A stretch of DNA of 39,329 nucleotides from an uncultured bacterium (GCA_937943575.1 CALEAV010000036.1:1-39329), one strand, 5' to 3'. Numbered from the stretch's first letter, positions 25,249 to 33,542 are shown. Program-made: numbers and translations. Notes: generated by a model not told the origin, from the sequence alone.

Positions 25249-26232
25249 ATGCCGGAAGTCATGCAGGATTTCTTCCCGAAACTGGAGGCCGGGGCGCCCG
25301 TCACCTTCCGCAACCTGAGCCTCTGGCCCTTGTTCTACGAAGCGATTCCGGCCCCCCCTTATCTCACCCTGGAGGCGGCCCTGGAGCAGAGGGTGCTGGA
25401 GATCACCGAAATCAGCGAGCAGGGGGTGGTGCCCCGCATCCGGTTCCGCAATCTGGGACAGACCCCGGTCCTCCTTCTGGCCGGGGAGGAGGTGGTGGGC
25501 GCCAAACAGAACCGCATCCTCAACACCAGCCTGCTGGTGCCGGGGGAGGCGGAGGTGAAGGTGCCGGTCTCCTGCGTGGAGCAGGGGCGCTGGTCCTACA
25601 AGGGGCGGCAGTTCACCAGTGAACGCCGGGTGAGCTCCCCCCTCCTCCGGGGCAAGGTTCAGGGCCGGGTGTATCAGTCCCTCCGGTCCGGGCTGGGCTT
25701 CATGGCCGATCAGATGGAGATCTGGGAGGAGGTGCGGCACAAGGCCTCCCGCCTCCAGGTCCACAGCCCCACCCTGGCCATGGCCGACATCTACACCTCC
25801 TATGAGGACGATCTCCGGGAGTTTTGCCGCCACTTCCCTTTGGTGCCCGAGCAGAAGGGCTTCATGGCCGCCATCCAGGGCCGGCCGGTGGGTCTGGAGG
25901 CCTTCGAGGCCCACAACAACCTGGCCCGCTACTACCCCAAACTCCTCAAAAGCTATGCCCTGGATGCGGTGGATGCCATTCACAGCCGCCATCCCGTGGG
26001 GAGGAGCCGGCTGCTGAAAGTGGAGGAGCTCCTCACGCACCTGAGCTCCCTCACCCTCAGCCTGCGGCCCTCCCCGGGCCTGGGGCAGGATCTCCGGGTG
26101 GAAAACGAGGCGGTGGTGGGCGCCGGGCTGGTCTGGCAGGACGCCCTGGTCTATTTCAGCCTCTTCCCCAAGGAGATTGAAGAGCGCCCGGGCCGCATGA
26201 TGTCGCCCCGCCGCCGGCACCGGATGCTTTAA
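25249..26232 (+). CDS. ARPP-1 (DUF6569) family protein
   Basis: A 327-residue protein. The middle block is strongly diagnostic of the ARPP-1 family: LTLEAALEQRVLEITEISEQ, VPRIRFRNLGQTPVLLLAGE, then EVVGAKQNRILNTSLLVPGE and VPVSCVEQGRWSY. The family name stands for ARG and rhodanese-phosphatase-superfamily-associated protein; its biochemical activity is not established as far as I know. The C-terminal part (about 200-327) contains FVPE-type helices with YYPKLLKSYALDAVDAI. No signal peptide or membrane span is seen. GGAGGTGCCAC before the ATG supports the start. It is likely controlled by the divergent WYL regulator. Confidence 0.88.
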   Translation: MPEVMQDFFPKLEAGAPVTFRNLSLWPLFYEAIPAPPYLTLEAALEQRVLEITEISEQGVVPRIRFRNLGQTPVLLLAGEEVVGAKQNRILNTSLLVPGEAEVKVPVSCVEQGRWSYKGRQFTSERRVSSPLLRGKVQGRVYQSLRSGLGFMADQMEIWEEVRHKASRLQVHSPTLAMADIYTSYEDDLREFCRHFPLVPEQKGFMAAIQGRPVGLEAFEAHNNLARYYPKLLKSYALDAVDAIHSRHPVGRSRLLKVEELLTHLSSLTLSLRPSPGLGQDLRVENEAVVGAGLVWQDALVYFSLFPKEIEERPGRMMSPRRRHRML

Positions 26233-26262
26233 ACTCTCACCACGACTTCCCCTGTCCATGGT

Positions 26263-26281
26263 CGGGGGCCGCCAGCCCCCG
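26263..26281 (+). terminator. GC-rich hairpin after ARPP-1 gene
   Basis: CGGGGGC (26263-26269) and GCCCCCG (26275-26281) form a perfect 7-base stem with a 5-base loop. There is no T-run, so a Rho-independent role is uncertain. The rest of 26282-26509 shows no gene. Confidence 0.35.
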
Positions 26282-26509
26282 GCCTCAGGGGGGCCCCGGG
26301 GAGAGAAAGTTCGTCACCCCTTCCTGTCGTCGCCTTCCCGATGCATCCCAAAGGCGCCGGACCGGGGCGAGGCCTAAGATCTGGACCCGGTGCGCGACAT
26401 GGTGGATAATTTCTTCAAATGATGTCCTCGCCTCCCCGGCAGGATTCCCGGCCCGCCGGCGGCCCGCCGGGAAGGGGAAATTCCCACAGCGGCACCGGGG
26501 GAGGGGGCG

Positions 26510-27256
26510 GTGTTCGATCCGCTGAAGCTGGGGCGGCATGTTGCCCGGCAGGTGACCCGGGGCCGGGCCCGGCGCTACTATCGCTTCCGGCCGGCCCGCT
26601 TCTACGGCGGCATCGCCACCGCCGACTGCCTGGGCTGCAATTTGCGCTGCGTCTTTTGCTGGGCCTGGCAGGAGGTGCACCACGCTCCGGTGTGGGGGCG
26701 TCTCCATGAGCCTGAGGCGGTGGCCGCCCGCCTCACCGCCATCGCCAAGGCCCGGCATTACTCCCAGCTGCGCCTCAGCGGCAATGAGCCCACCCTGGTG
26801 ATGCCCCATCTTCTGGAGGTGCTGGCCCGCCTGCCGAAGGATTATGCCTTCATCCTGGAGACCAATGGCCTCGTTCTGGGGGCGGAGAGGCAGTGGGCCG
26901 GAGAACTGGCGGCCTTCCCCCAGGTGTTTGTGCGGGTGAGCCTCAAGGGCTGCACCCCAGAGGAGTTTTCCCGTCTCACCGGGGCCAGGCCGGAGGCTTT
27001 TGAGCTGCCCTTTCTGGCCCTGGAGCATCTGCTCGCCGCCGGGGTGGACTGCCACGCCGCAGTAATGCTGAGTTTCTCGCCCCCGCAAGCCCGGACCGCC
27101 CTGAGGAAACGTCTGGCCGCCATCCACCCGGCCTTGGCGGACTATGAAGCGGAGGAGCTCATCCTCTACCCGCCGGTGGCCGCCCGGCTGGCCCGCCGGG
27201 GGCTGAAGTATCTCTCCGCCCGGCTGCCCTCCGGGGAACCCGCGCCGCCGGCCTGA
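26510..27256 (+). CDS. Radical SAM domain protein, substrate unknown
   Basis: A 248-residue protein with a radical SAM cluster motif CxxxCxxC in GCNLRCVFCWAWQE (about residues 43-56). The next conserved features are SGNEPTLVMPHLLEVLA (the GGE-like SAM-binding segment, here SGNEP), FILETNGLVLG and VRVSLKGCTPEEF. It is short, with no auxiliary cluster Cys set. It resembles small archaeal and bacterial radical SAM proteins of unknown reaction. GTG at 26510 follows GGGGGAGGGGGC, a strong purine-rich site. The candidate promoter for the TonB-receptor leader begins 31 bases after its stop. Confidence 0.82.
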   Translation: MFDPLKLGRHVARQVTRGRARRYYRFRPARFYGGIATADCLGCNLRCVFCWAWQEVHHAPVWGRLHEPEAVAARLTAIAKARHYSQLRLSGNEPTLVMPHLLEVLARLPKDYAFILETNGLVLGAERQWAGELAAFPQVFVRVSLKGCTPEEFSRLTGARPEAFELPFLALEHLLAAGVDCHAAVMLSFSPPQARTALRKRLAAIHPALADYEAEELILYPPVAARLARRGLKYLSARLPSGEPAPPA

Positions 27257-27286
27257 CGTGCAGGAGCCCCCCTCTCCACAAAAAAC

Positions 27287-27314
27287 TTGACAGCGCCATG
27301 TCGCCGGCTATATT
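27287..27314 (+). promoter_or_regulatory. Sigma-70 promoter of the TonB-receptor leader
   Basis: TTGACA (27287-27292), a 16-base spacer and TATATT (27309-27314) give the best promoter in the window, more than 400 bases upstream of the receptor start. The 471-base gap 27257-27727 is therefore a long regulatory leader. Confidence 0.65.
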
Positions 27315-27320
27315 GGTGGT

Positions 27321-27400
27321 CGAAATCCGGGTCGAAGCCCGGGTGTGACGAGAGCCACGAAGGCTGAGCTCCGGGAAGGAGCGGCGTTCGTGGTTTTTTG
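27321..27400 (+). promoter_or_regulatory. Structured leader with intrinsic terminator (leader C)
   Basis: Hairpin 1 is CCGGG-TCGAAG-CCCGG (about 27327-27342). Hairpin 2 can form as AGCC-ACGAA-GGCT (27353-27365). The terminator pairs CCACGAA (27355-27361) with TTCGTGG (27387-27393), with inner GCTCC/GGAGC arms, and is followed by TTTTTT (27394-27399). Hairpin 2 and the terminator compete, as in the cbiM and exbB leaders. Confidence 0.55.
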
Positions 27401-27559
27401 TTGGTGGGCTCACGGCCGGACGGCACCGGTTGCGGCTCCGACGCCGGCGAGCGGTTCGGGCCGGGATGCCGCGGGCGGACGACCGCCTGCCGCCCGGGCG
27501 GGGGGCCCTGGATAGCCGGCACCTGACGCCCTGGTGTTCCCGGGGGTAAACGTCTTACA

Positions 27560-27606
27560 GCCACGGAGGCCGCCTCCCGGAAGGGGAGGGCACGTGGCTT
27601 TTTTTT
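27560..27606 (+). terminator. Second intrinsic terminator in the TonB-receptor leader (leader D)
   Basis: GCCACG (27560-27565) pairs with CGTGGC (27593-27598), and inner CCTCCC pairs with GGGAGG (27584-27589). Eight T residues follow (27599-27606). The 5' arm can also fold as GCC-ACGGA-GGC. It lies about 120 bases before the receptor ATG. The 160 bases between the two terminators are very GC-rich, may be structured, and encode no gene. Confidence 0.65.
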
Positions 27607-27727
27607 CTTCTCGCTTGTGGAACTGCTCACACGGCCTACACTTGGAGCGGGGAAGACCGCCAGGCAGCGGCTTCGGGGAAGGAAGCCCCAGGAACAAGAG
27701 ACCAGAGGGGAAAGGAGAGACACGACC

Positions 27728-29761
27728 ATGGCCTGGCCTTTCATGATTCGGGGGTTTATTTTCTGTGTCCTGTGTATCCTGAGCCTGGCGGGACGGGGCT
27801 GGACCCAGGAGGCGCCGGCGGCGCCGCCCTTTGAAATGCCGGAGCTGGCGGTCACGGCCCACAAGTCGCCCCAGCCGGTGCAGGAGGTCACCCAGCGCCA
27901 CGACCTCATCACCTCCGAGCAGATCGAGGAGATCCCCTTGGGGCAGCGCAATCTGGCGGAGATCTTCAAATACCAGCCTTCCACCTTTGTGAACCCCCTG
28001 TCCCGCAACGACGCCAACTGGGGCTCCTATGGCGGCCTGGGGCCCAAATACAACGTCTATCTGCTGGATGGCCTGCCCATCGACTCCTTTGTGGATCCCA
28101 TGAGCCTGGACGCCATTTACCTGGAGAGGGCTGAAATCCAGCGGGGCCCGGCCTCCATCATGTACAGCAATTACCTGAGCATGGACTTTGCCGGGAACCA
28201 GACGGCGCTGGCGGGTATTGCCAACCTCATCACCAAGGAGCGCATCGATGCCCCCCAGACCCGCATCCTCGGCGGCTACGGCAAGTGGAACACCTTCCTG
28301 GGCAAGCTCTACCACCAGGGGAATGCCGGGAATTTTCATTACTTCCTGGGGACCAGCTACGAGCAGTCCGACTACACCAACTATGGCACCCCGAATTCCT
28401 GGCTCAACATGATCGACAAGCCGGAATACCGCAAAATCAAGGCCTATGCCAAGGCCACCTATTTCTTCACCCCGGAGACCAGGCTCTCCCTTTTCGGACA
28501 TCACACCATGCATGACGGCGATGCGGGGCGGCCCAACCGGGGCTTTGACCACCAGTATGATCTCCTCAACCTCGCCTTCGAGAGCAGGCTTACCCCGGCC
28601 CTGACCCTGGGGGCCAAGGCGGGCTACCGCTACTACAACCGCACCTGGGAGGAGGACAACTTTCCCGCCAGCCTGGCTTTGCGCTCCACCGACGGGGTGC
28701 GCCAGCACATCTTTCCCCTGGACTTTGCCCTCTCCTTCCGGCACTGGGGCAGGAGCCTCCTCACCTTCGGCACGGACCACCAGTTCATGACCTACAAGAC
28801 CTTTTCTGAAGTGGCCGGCCTGCGGAACTACTTCAACGACGTGGACGCCCGGCTGCACGGGGTATATCTGGAGGAGAAGCTGGTCCTGGGGAACTGGGTG
28901 CTCCGGGCCGGGGTGCGCTACGCCCACACCCACCATGACTATGACCGGGTGAGCGGCACGGTGCCGGCCCAGCGCAGCCGCTCCTGGGACCGGGTGCTGT
29001 GGAGCACCGGCATCCGCTACAATCTCTCCCCCCGCTTTGCCCTCTTCGCCAATGCCGGCTCCAGCTATGTGGTGCCCTCGGCCAAATCCGTGGCCGGCAC
29101 CATCCCGGCCAGCGACTTCGGGGTGCCCGGCCGCCACGGCCAGCTGCCCAACCCCGGTCTCAGCCCGGAGAGCGGCATCAGCACTGATTTCGGCGCCGTG
29201 GCCTGGGTCCTCCCCCACCTCAGGATCGGCATCCGGGGGTTTTACACCCGCCTGGATGACGCCATCGTGGAGAATGTGGTGAGCCGGGATCCCTCCCAGA
29301 CCCAGTCGGTCAACGCCGGCAAGGTGGATGCCGGCGGCTTTGAAATCGACCTCATCCACCCCTGGCACAAGAATTTCCATTGGTTCGCCAATGCCACCTA
29401 TACCCAGACCAATGTGAAAAACTCCCTGGATCCCCGGCAGAGCAACAGCGATGTCCCCTTTGTGCCCAAATGGATGGCCAATGTGGGCTTCACTGCGCAT
29501 CTGCCCTATGATGTCACCGTCTCCCCGTACTTCCAGTACATCGGGCACTATTTCGACACCACTGACAAGTCCTCCCGGCGGCGCTTCGGCAGCTATGTCA
29601 CCGTCAATGCCAAGGCCGGCAAGAGTCTCTACAAGGCGCCCCGCTTTGAGTGGCTGGCCAACGTGGAGATCGTCAACCTGTTCAACCGCCGCTATGAGAT
29701 GCCCTGGCAGTTCCGGGACGTGGGCTTCCAGGCCCTGGGGAGCCTGGAGTTGCGGTTTTAG
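27728..29761 (+). CDS. TonB-dependent outer-membrane receptor
   Basis: A 677-residue gated barrel. A signal peptide (MAWPFMIRGFIFCVLCILSL) is followed by a TonB-box-like segment (FEMPELAVTAHK) and the plug domain (ITSEQIEEIPLGQRNLAEIF, YNVYLLDGLPIDSF, AIYLERAEIQRGPASIMYSN, GIANLITKE). A 22-strand-type barrel ends in FQALGSLELRF with a terminal Phe. GRPNRGFDHQYD, GVRYAHTHHDYDRVSG and VPSAKSVAGTIPASDFG are typical extracellular or periplasmic barrel segments, some His/Asp-rich. The ATG at 27728 is preceded by AAAGGAGAG. The substrate is unknown; the ABC genes downstream suggest a metal chelate or corrinoid. Expression is probably controlled by the two leader terminators. Confidence 0.92.
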   Translation: MAWPFMIRGFIFCVLCILSLAGRGWTQEAPAAPPFEMPELAVTAHKSPQPVQEVTQRHDLITSEQIEEIPLGQRNLAEIFKYQPSTFVNPLSRNDANWGSYGGLGPKYNVYLLDGLPIDSFVDPMSLDAIYLERAEIQRGPASIMYSNYLSMDFAGNQTALAGIANLITKERIDAPQTRILGGYGKWNTFLGKLYHQGNAGNFHYFLGTSYEQSDYTNYGTPNSWLNMIDKPEYRKIKAYAKATYFFTPETRLSLFGHHTMHDGDAGRPNRGFDHQYDLLNLAFESRLTPALTLGAKAGYRYYNRTWEEDNFPASLALRSTDGVRQHIFPLDFALSFRHWGRSLLTFGTDHQFMTYKTFSEVAGLRNYFNDVDARLHGVYLEEKLVLGNWVLRAGVRYAHTHHDYDRVSGTVPAQRSRSWDRVLWSTGIRYNLSPRFALFANAGSSYVVPSAKSVAGTIPASDFGVPGRHGQLPNPGLSPESGISTDFGAVAWVLPHLRIGIRGFYTRLDDAIVENVVSRDPSQTQSVNAGKVDAGGFEIDLIHPWHKNFHWFANATYTQTNVKNSLDPRQSNSDVPFVPKWMANVGFTAHLPYDVTVSPYFQYIGHYFDTTDKSSRRRFGSYVTVNAKAGKSLYKAPRFEWLANVEIVNLFNRRYEMPWQFRDVGFQALGSLELRF

Positions 29762-29945
29762 GCAGGACAGGGCGGGGGAAAAGGGGCTTGCAACCCTCTC
29801 CGGCACCCGGGGGCGGCCGGGTCCATGGGGGCCTGCCGCCCCTCAGAGCTTGCGCCTTGTCGGGCGACAGGATATGGTGAGCAGGAAAGGGGGGCGCCAG
29901 ACGGCCTGGCGTCCCCGACGCCCGTTTCCCCAGTGTCCACCAATC

Positions 29946-30959
29946 ATGCCCACCGGGAAAAGCCTTGTGCTCCTGGCCCTGCTGTGGGCTGCCTTGCCGG
30001 CGGCCGCGGCATCCCCCCCTTCTGACCCCGCCCCGGTGACCGTCACCGACTTCCGGGGCCGCACCCTCACCTTCCCCCGGCCGGTGAGCCGCATCGTCTG
30101 CCTCATCGAGAGCGCCCTGAGCGGCCTTTATATGCTGGGGGCCGAGGACCGGGTGGTGGGCGTCTCCGCCAACGTCTATCAGGAGCCGGTCTTTCCCTAC
30201 TATGCCCGGCTGGACGGCCGCATCGCCGCCCGGACCCTGCCGGCCCCGGGAAACTGGGACTTTATCAGTGTGGAGCGGGTCCTGGCCCTCAAGCCCGAGG
30301 TGGTCATCCTCTGGGCCCAGCAGACGGAGGCCATCGCCGCCCTGGAGAGCCGGGGGGTGCCCGTCTTCGGGGTCTTTCTGGCCACCCTGGCGGAGGTGGC
30401 CGGGGAGATGCGGGAGCTGGGCCGCCTCACGGGCACCGAGGCCCGGGCCGCCGAGCTCCTGGACTGGACCGGGCAGGAACTGGCCCGAATCTCCCGTCGC
30501 CTGACGGGCCTCCGGCCCGAGGAACGCCCCCGGGTCTATTTCATGTGGGCCCAAAGCCCCCTGGAGACCTCCGGGGGCACGAGCACCGTCCAGGACCTCA
30601 TCGAGCTGGCGGGGGGCCGCAATCTCTTCGCCCACCTCCCCCGGGAGCACCTGCGGGTGAAGCAGGAGGAGCTGTTGGCGGCCAATCCCGAGGTCATTAT
30701 CATGTGGCACAATCCCCGGCTGAAGCCGGTGGACATCCTGGCCCTGCCGGCCTGGCAGGGGCTGGCCGCCGTGCAGACCCGGCGGGTGCATGAGCTGCCC
30801 CCGGTCTTCCTATGCGACCTGTGGACCCTGAAGTATGTCCACGCTGTGAAACTGGCGGCCGCCTGGCTGCATCCCCGCCGCTTTGCCGACCTGGACCTGG
30901 CGGCGGAGGAAAAGAGGATGTTGCAGGTCCTCTACCGGGGCCGGCTGGGGGGGCCCTGA
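29946..30959 (+). CDS. Periplasmic substrate-binding protein of a FecB/BtuF-type ABC transporter
   Basis: A 337-residue type III binding protein (single-helix hinge). A signal peptide (MPTGKSLVLLALLWAALPAA) precedes VTVTDFRGRTLTFPRPVSRI, the characteristic family opening. SALSGLYMLGAEDRVVGVS, NWDFISVERVLALKPEVVIL and GVPVFGVFLATLAEVAGEMR make the first lobe; GGTSTVQDLIELAGGRNLFA, EELLAANPEVIIMWHN and VHAVKLAAAWLHP make the second. The GVFLATLAEV stretch recalls molybdate-binding MolA as well as iron/cobalamin proteins, so the ligand is open. The 184 bases upstream hold a weak promoter-like pair (TTGCGC 29850, TATGGT 29873) and a strong hairpin (29891-29916). Confidence 0.87.
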   Translation: MPTGKSLVLLALLWAALPAAAASPPSDPAPVTVTDFRGRTLTFPRPVSRIVCLIESALSGLYMLGAEDRVVGVSANVYQEPVFPYYARLDGRIAARTLPAPGNWDFISVERVLALKPEVVILWAQQTEAIAALESRGVPVFGVFLATLAEVAGEMRELGRLTGTEARAAELLDWTGQELARISRRLTGLRPEERPRVYFMWAQSPLETSGGTSTVQDLIELAGGRNLFAHLPREHLRVKQEELLAANPEVIIMWHNPRLKPVDILALPAWQGLAAVQTRRVHELPPVFLCDLWTLKYVHAVKLAAAWLHPRRFADLDLAAEEKRMLQVLYRGRLGGP

Positions 30960-31966
30960 TGGGCTGGGGAAAGAGTGTGCTTCTGGTGGGTCTGCCGGTG
31001 GCGGCGGGGGGAGTGTCGCTTTTGGTGGGGCCGGCGGAGGTGGCCGGTGTCCGGGAGACCCTGGCTTACCTTTTGGGGGCCGCCGGCCTCGGCCCCGGGG
31101 CGGCCCCGGAGCGGGCCCAGCTTCTTGGCACCGTCCTCTGGGAGGTGCGCCTCCCCCGGGTGCTCCTGGCCCTGGTGGTGGGCCTGGCCCTGAGTCTTTC
31201 CGGCGCCGCCCTCCAGGCCCTGTTCCGCAACCCCCTGGTGGCCCCGGAGGTCCTGGGGCTGAGCGCCGGCGCGGCCGCAGGGGCTGCCCTGGCCCTGGCC
31301 CTGCCGCCGCTGCCGGTGCACCTCACCGCCTTTGTGGGGGGCGCCGCGGCGGTGGGCCTCACCTACGGCATCGCCTACGCCCGCCAGGGCGTCTCCATCA
31401 CGGCCCTCATCCTGGGCGGGGTCATCGTCAACGGCATCTTCACGGCGCTGCTCACCATCATCCAGTTTCTGGCCGACCCTTTCCGCCTGCAGACCATCGT
31501 GCAGTGGACCATGGGCAATCTGCACACCGCCACCTGGGACAAGGTCCTCTCCGCCTCGCCCCCCATCCTGGCCGGAAGTGCCCTGCTGCTTTTGGGGCGC
31601 TGGCGCCTCAACGTCCTGGCCCTGGGGGAAGAGGAGGCCCGGGCCGTGGGGGTGCATCCGGAGCGCGCCAAGCTCCTCATCCTCCTCCCCGCCACCCTGG
31701 CGGCCACCTCCGCGGTGGCGGTGGCGGGCATCATCGCCATGGTGGGCCTGACCCTCCCCCATGTGGCCCGGCTGCTGGTGGGAGCCGACAACCGCCGCCT
31801 GCTGCCGCTGACGGCCTCCCTGGGAGCCCTCTTTCTGGTGGTGGTGGACAACTGCTCCCGCACCCTGGCGGCCTTTGAGCTGCCGGTGGGCATCTTCACC
31901 CTGCTCATCGGCGGGCCGGGGTTCATTGTGCTCCTGCGTCTGAAGCTTTTGCGAGGGGCCCTGTGA
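30959..31966 (+). CDS. FecCD/BtuC-type ABC transporter permease
   Basis: A 335-residue inner-membrane permease with about ten hydrophobic segments. VRLPRVLLALVVGLALSLSG and ALQALFRNPLVAPEVLGLSA are hallmark sequences of the FecCD family. ITALILGGVIVNGIFTALLT and MVGLTLPHVARLLVGADNRR (the coupling-helix region contacting the ATPase) also fit, as does VDNCSRTLAAFELPVGIFTL near the end. The start overlaps the stop of the binding-protein gene (TGATG), so translation is coupled. Confidence 0.93.
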   Translation: MGWGKSVLLVGLPVAAGGVSLLVGPAEVAGVRETLAYLLGAAGLGPGAAPERAQLLGTVLWEVRLPRVLLALVVGLALSLSGAALQALFRNPLVAPEVLGLSAGAAAGAALALALPPLPVHLTAFVGGAAAVGLTYGIAYARQGVSITALILGGVIVNGIFTALLTIIQFLADPFRLQTIVQWTMGNLHTATWDKVLSASPPILAGSALLLLGRWRLNVLALGEEEARAVGVHPERAKLLILLPATLAATSAVAVAGIIAMVGLTLPHVARLLVGADNRRLLPLTASLGALFLVVVDNCSRTLAAFELPVGIFTLLIGGPGFIVLLRLKLLRGAL

Positions 31967-32736
31967 CCGCCGTCAGGGTGGCCTCCCTGAGCTTCGCCTA
32001 CCGCCGGCGGCCGGTGCTGCAGGAGCTTGACTTTGAGCTCGAGGGGGGCTCCCTCACCGCCATCCTGGGGCGCAACGGCAGCGGCAAATCCACCCTGCTG
32101 CGCTGCCTGGCGGGGCTCCTGCCCGTGGCGCCCGGCACGGTGGCGGTGGCCGGGCAGGACCTGGCCCGTCTCTCCTGCCGGCAGCGGGCCCGGCTCATCG
32201 GCTATCTGCCCCAGTTTCACCAGCCGGCCTTTGATTTCGCCGTGGAGGAGGTGGTGCTCACCGGCCGGGCCGCCTGGGTGGGGCTGAGCCCCGGGGATGA
32301 GGACCGGCGCCGGGCACGGGCGGCTTTGGCCCACCTGGGCATCAGCCATCTGGCCCCCCGCCCTTACACCGAGCTGTCCGGCGGCGAACGGCAGCTGGTG
32401 CTCCTGGCCCGCATCCTGGCCCAGGACCCGCCGGTCATCCTGCTGGACGAACCTCTGTCCCATCTGGATCTGTGCCACCAGGTGCAGCTCCTTGGGCTTC
32501 TGCAGGAATTGAGCCGGCAGGGCCGCACGGTGGCGGCGGTGCTCCATGACCCCACCCTGGCCCTGCGGCATTTCCACCGCCAGCTCTACCTTCGGGACGG
32601 GCGCCTGCTTTTGCCCTCCGGCCCGCCGGAGGCCGGGTTTCTCTCCCACATCTACGAGACGCCGGTGGAGGTGCTGACGGGCGCCGCCGGGCCGGTGGTG
32701 GTGCCTAAGGCCGGGAGCGCCGGGGAGAGGTCTTGA
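31963..32736 (+). CDS. FecE/BtuD-type ABC transporter ATPase
   Basis: A 257-residue ATPase. Walker A is ILGRNGSGKSTLL, the Q-loop is YLPQFHQPAFDFAVEEVVLT (the FecE form), the signature is ELSGGERQLVLLAR, Walker B is VILLDEPLSHLDL, and the switch His is in AAVLHDPTLA. GTG at 31963 overlaps the permease stop by 4 bases. The stop codon (32734-32736) lies within the -35 hexamer of the promoter for exbB, so the two transcription units abut. Confidence 0.93.
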   Translation: MTAVRVASLSFAYRRRPVLQELDFELEGGSLTAILGRNGSGKSTLLRCLAGLLPVAPGTVAVAGQDLARLSCRQRARLIGYLPQFHQPAFDFAVEEVVLTGRAAWVGLSPGDEDRRRARAALAHLGISHLAPRPYTELSGGERQLVLLARILAQDPPVILLDEPLSHLDLCHQVQLLGLLQELSRQGRTVAAVLHDPTLALRHFHRQLYLRDGRLLLPSGPPEAGFLSHIYETPVEVLTGAAGPVVVPKAGSAGERS

Positions 32737-32761
32737 CGCCGCAGGTTTAACGGGATAAAAA
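32733..32761 (+). promoter_or_regulatory. Sigma-70 promoter of the exbB-exbD-tonB unit
   Basis: TTGACG (32733-32738), a 17-base spacer and TAAAAA (32756-32761). The -35 element overlaps the stop codon of the ATPase gene. Transcription would begin near 32768. Confidence 0.55.
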
Positions 32762-32767
32762 ATCTGC

Positions 32768-32853
32768 TAATCGGTGGATGAACCACCGCCGGCAGGTGTT
32801 GATCCCCGACAGCCGGGCCATGAAGGCCGATCCCGGGCCTCATGGCCTTTTTT
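32768..32853 (+). promoter_or_regulatory. Structured leader with intrinsic terminator upstream of exbB (leader B)
   Basis: Hairpin 1 is CGGTGG-ATGAA-CCACCG (32772-32788). CCGGC and GCCGG (32811-32816 region) can enclose the middle. The block 32813-32827 (CCGGGCCATGAAGGC) is identical to 16371-16385. GGCC-ATGAA-GGCC (32816-32828) can fold alone. Alternatively GGCCATGAAGGCC pairs with GGCCTCATGGCC (32836-32847), with one bulged A, followed by TTTTTT (32848-32853). The exbB ribosome-binding site follows immediately, so termination would remove the whole unit. Confidence 0.62.
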
Positions 32854-32867
32854 ATGGAGCCAGCCCC

Positions 32868-33542
32868 ATGGACATTCTGACCAAAACCCTCCTGGAGATC
32901 ACCCTGGGCGGCAGTTTCTGGGTCCTGGCCCTGCTTCTGTGCCTCAGTGTGGCCTCGGTGGCGGTGATGTTGGAGCGGGCCTGGGTCTTCTTCGGGCATC
33001 TCTATGACGAACCGGCCTTTCTGGCGGTGGTGACCCCCCTGTTGCGCCAGCAGCGCTGGGGGGCAGCCCTGAAACTCTGCCAGGAGAGCAAGGCCTTTGA
33101 GACCCGGGTGCTGGCCGCCGGGCTCCAGGAGGTGACGGGGGGCCGGCCGGCGGTGCAGGAGGCCATGGAGGCGGAGCGCCTGCGGCTGGGCCTCCTCCTG
33201 GAGAGGCGCCTGGGATTTCTCGGCACTTTGGGCGCCAACGCCCCCTTCATCGGCCTGTTGGGCACCGTGCTGGGCATCATCCACGCCTTCAAGGACCTGG
33301 CCCTGGCGGAGGGGGGCGGGGGGCCCGCGGTCATGGCCGGCATCGCCGAGGCCCTGGTGGCCACCGCGGTGGGCCTCTTGGTGGCCATCCCGGCGGTGGT
33401 CATGTACAACTTCTATCACCGCCGGGTGCATCTCGTGCTGGAGCGCTCCCGGGTGCTGTCGCACCTCCTCCTGGGCCATCTGGAGGCGGGGGGGGCGGCG
33501 GCAATCCAGACCGCCCCCCGGCAGGCAGGAGGCCGGTTATGA
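32868..33542 (+). CDS. exbB: ExbB/TolQ-type proton channel protein
   Basis: A 224-residue MotA/TolQ/ExbB-family protein with three membrane spans: one near the N-terminus (FWVLALLLCLSVASVAVMLE) and two in the second half (FLGTLGANAPFIGLLGTVLG and GIAEALVATAVGLLVAIPAV), separated by a cytoplasmic helical region. With ExbD it couples the proton gradient to TonB. The ATG at 32868 has GGAG at 8 bases. An upstream in-frame ATG at 32778 would place 30 residues inside the attenuator and is unlikely. It overlaps exbD by 4 bases. Confidence 0.92.
   Translation: MDILTKTLLEITLGGSFWVLALLLCLSVASVAVMLERAWVFFGHLYDEPAFLAVVTPLLRQQRWGAALKLCQESKAFETRVLAAGLQEVTGGRPAVQEAMEAERLRLGLLLERRLGFLGTLGANAPFIGLLGTVLGIIHAFKDLALAEGGGGPAVMAGIAEALVATAVGLLVAIPAVVMYNFYHRRVHLVLERSRVLSHLLLGHLEAGGAAAIQTAPRQAGGRL

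Noticed and set aside
27410-29806. 798-codon open frame on the minus strand opposite the TonB receptor
   Set aside because: Lies wholly antisense to a gene with clear domains; composition (His/Val/Gly rich, no motif) is the usual shadow of high-GC coding sequence.
32778-32867. Upstream ATG start for exbB
   Set aside because: Would translate 30 residues through the attenuator hairpins; the ATG at 32868 has a ribosome-binding site and starts at the family-typical position.
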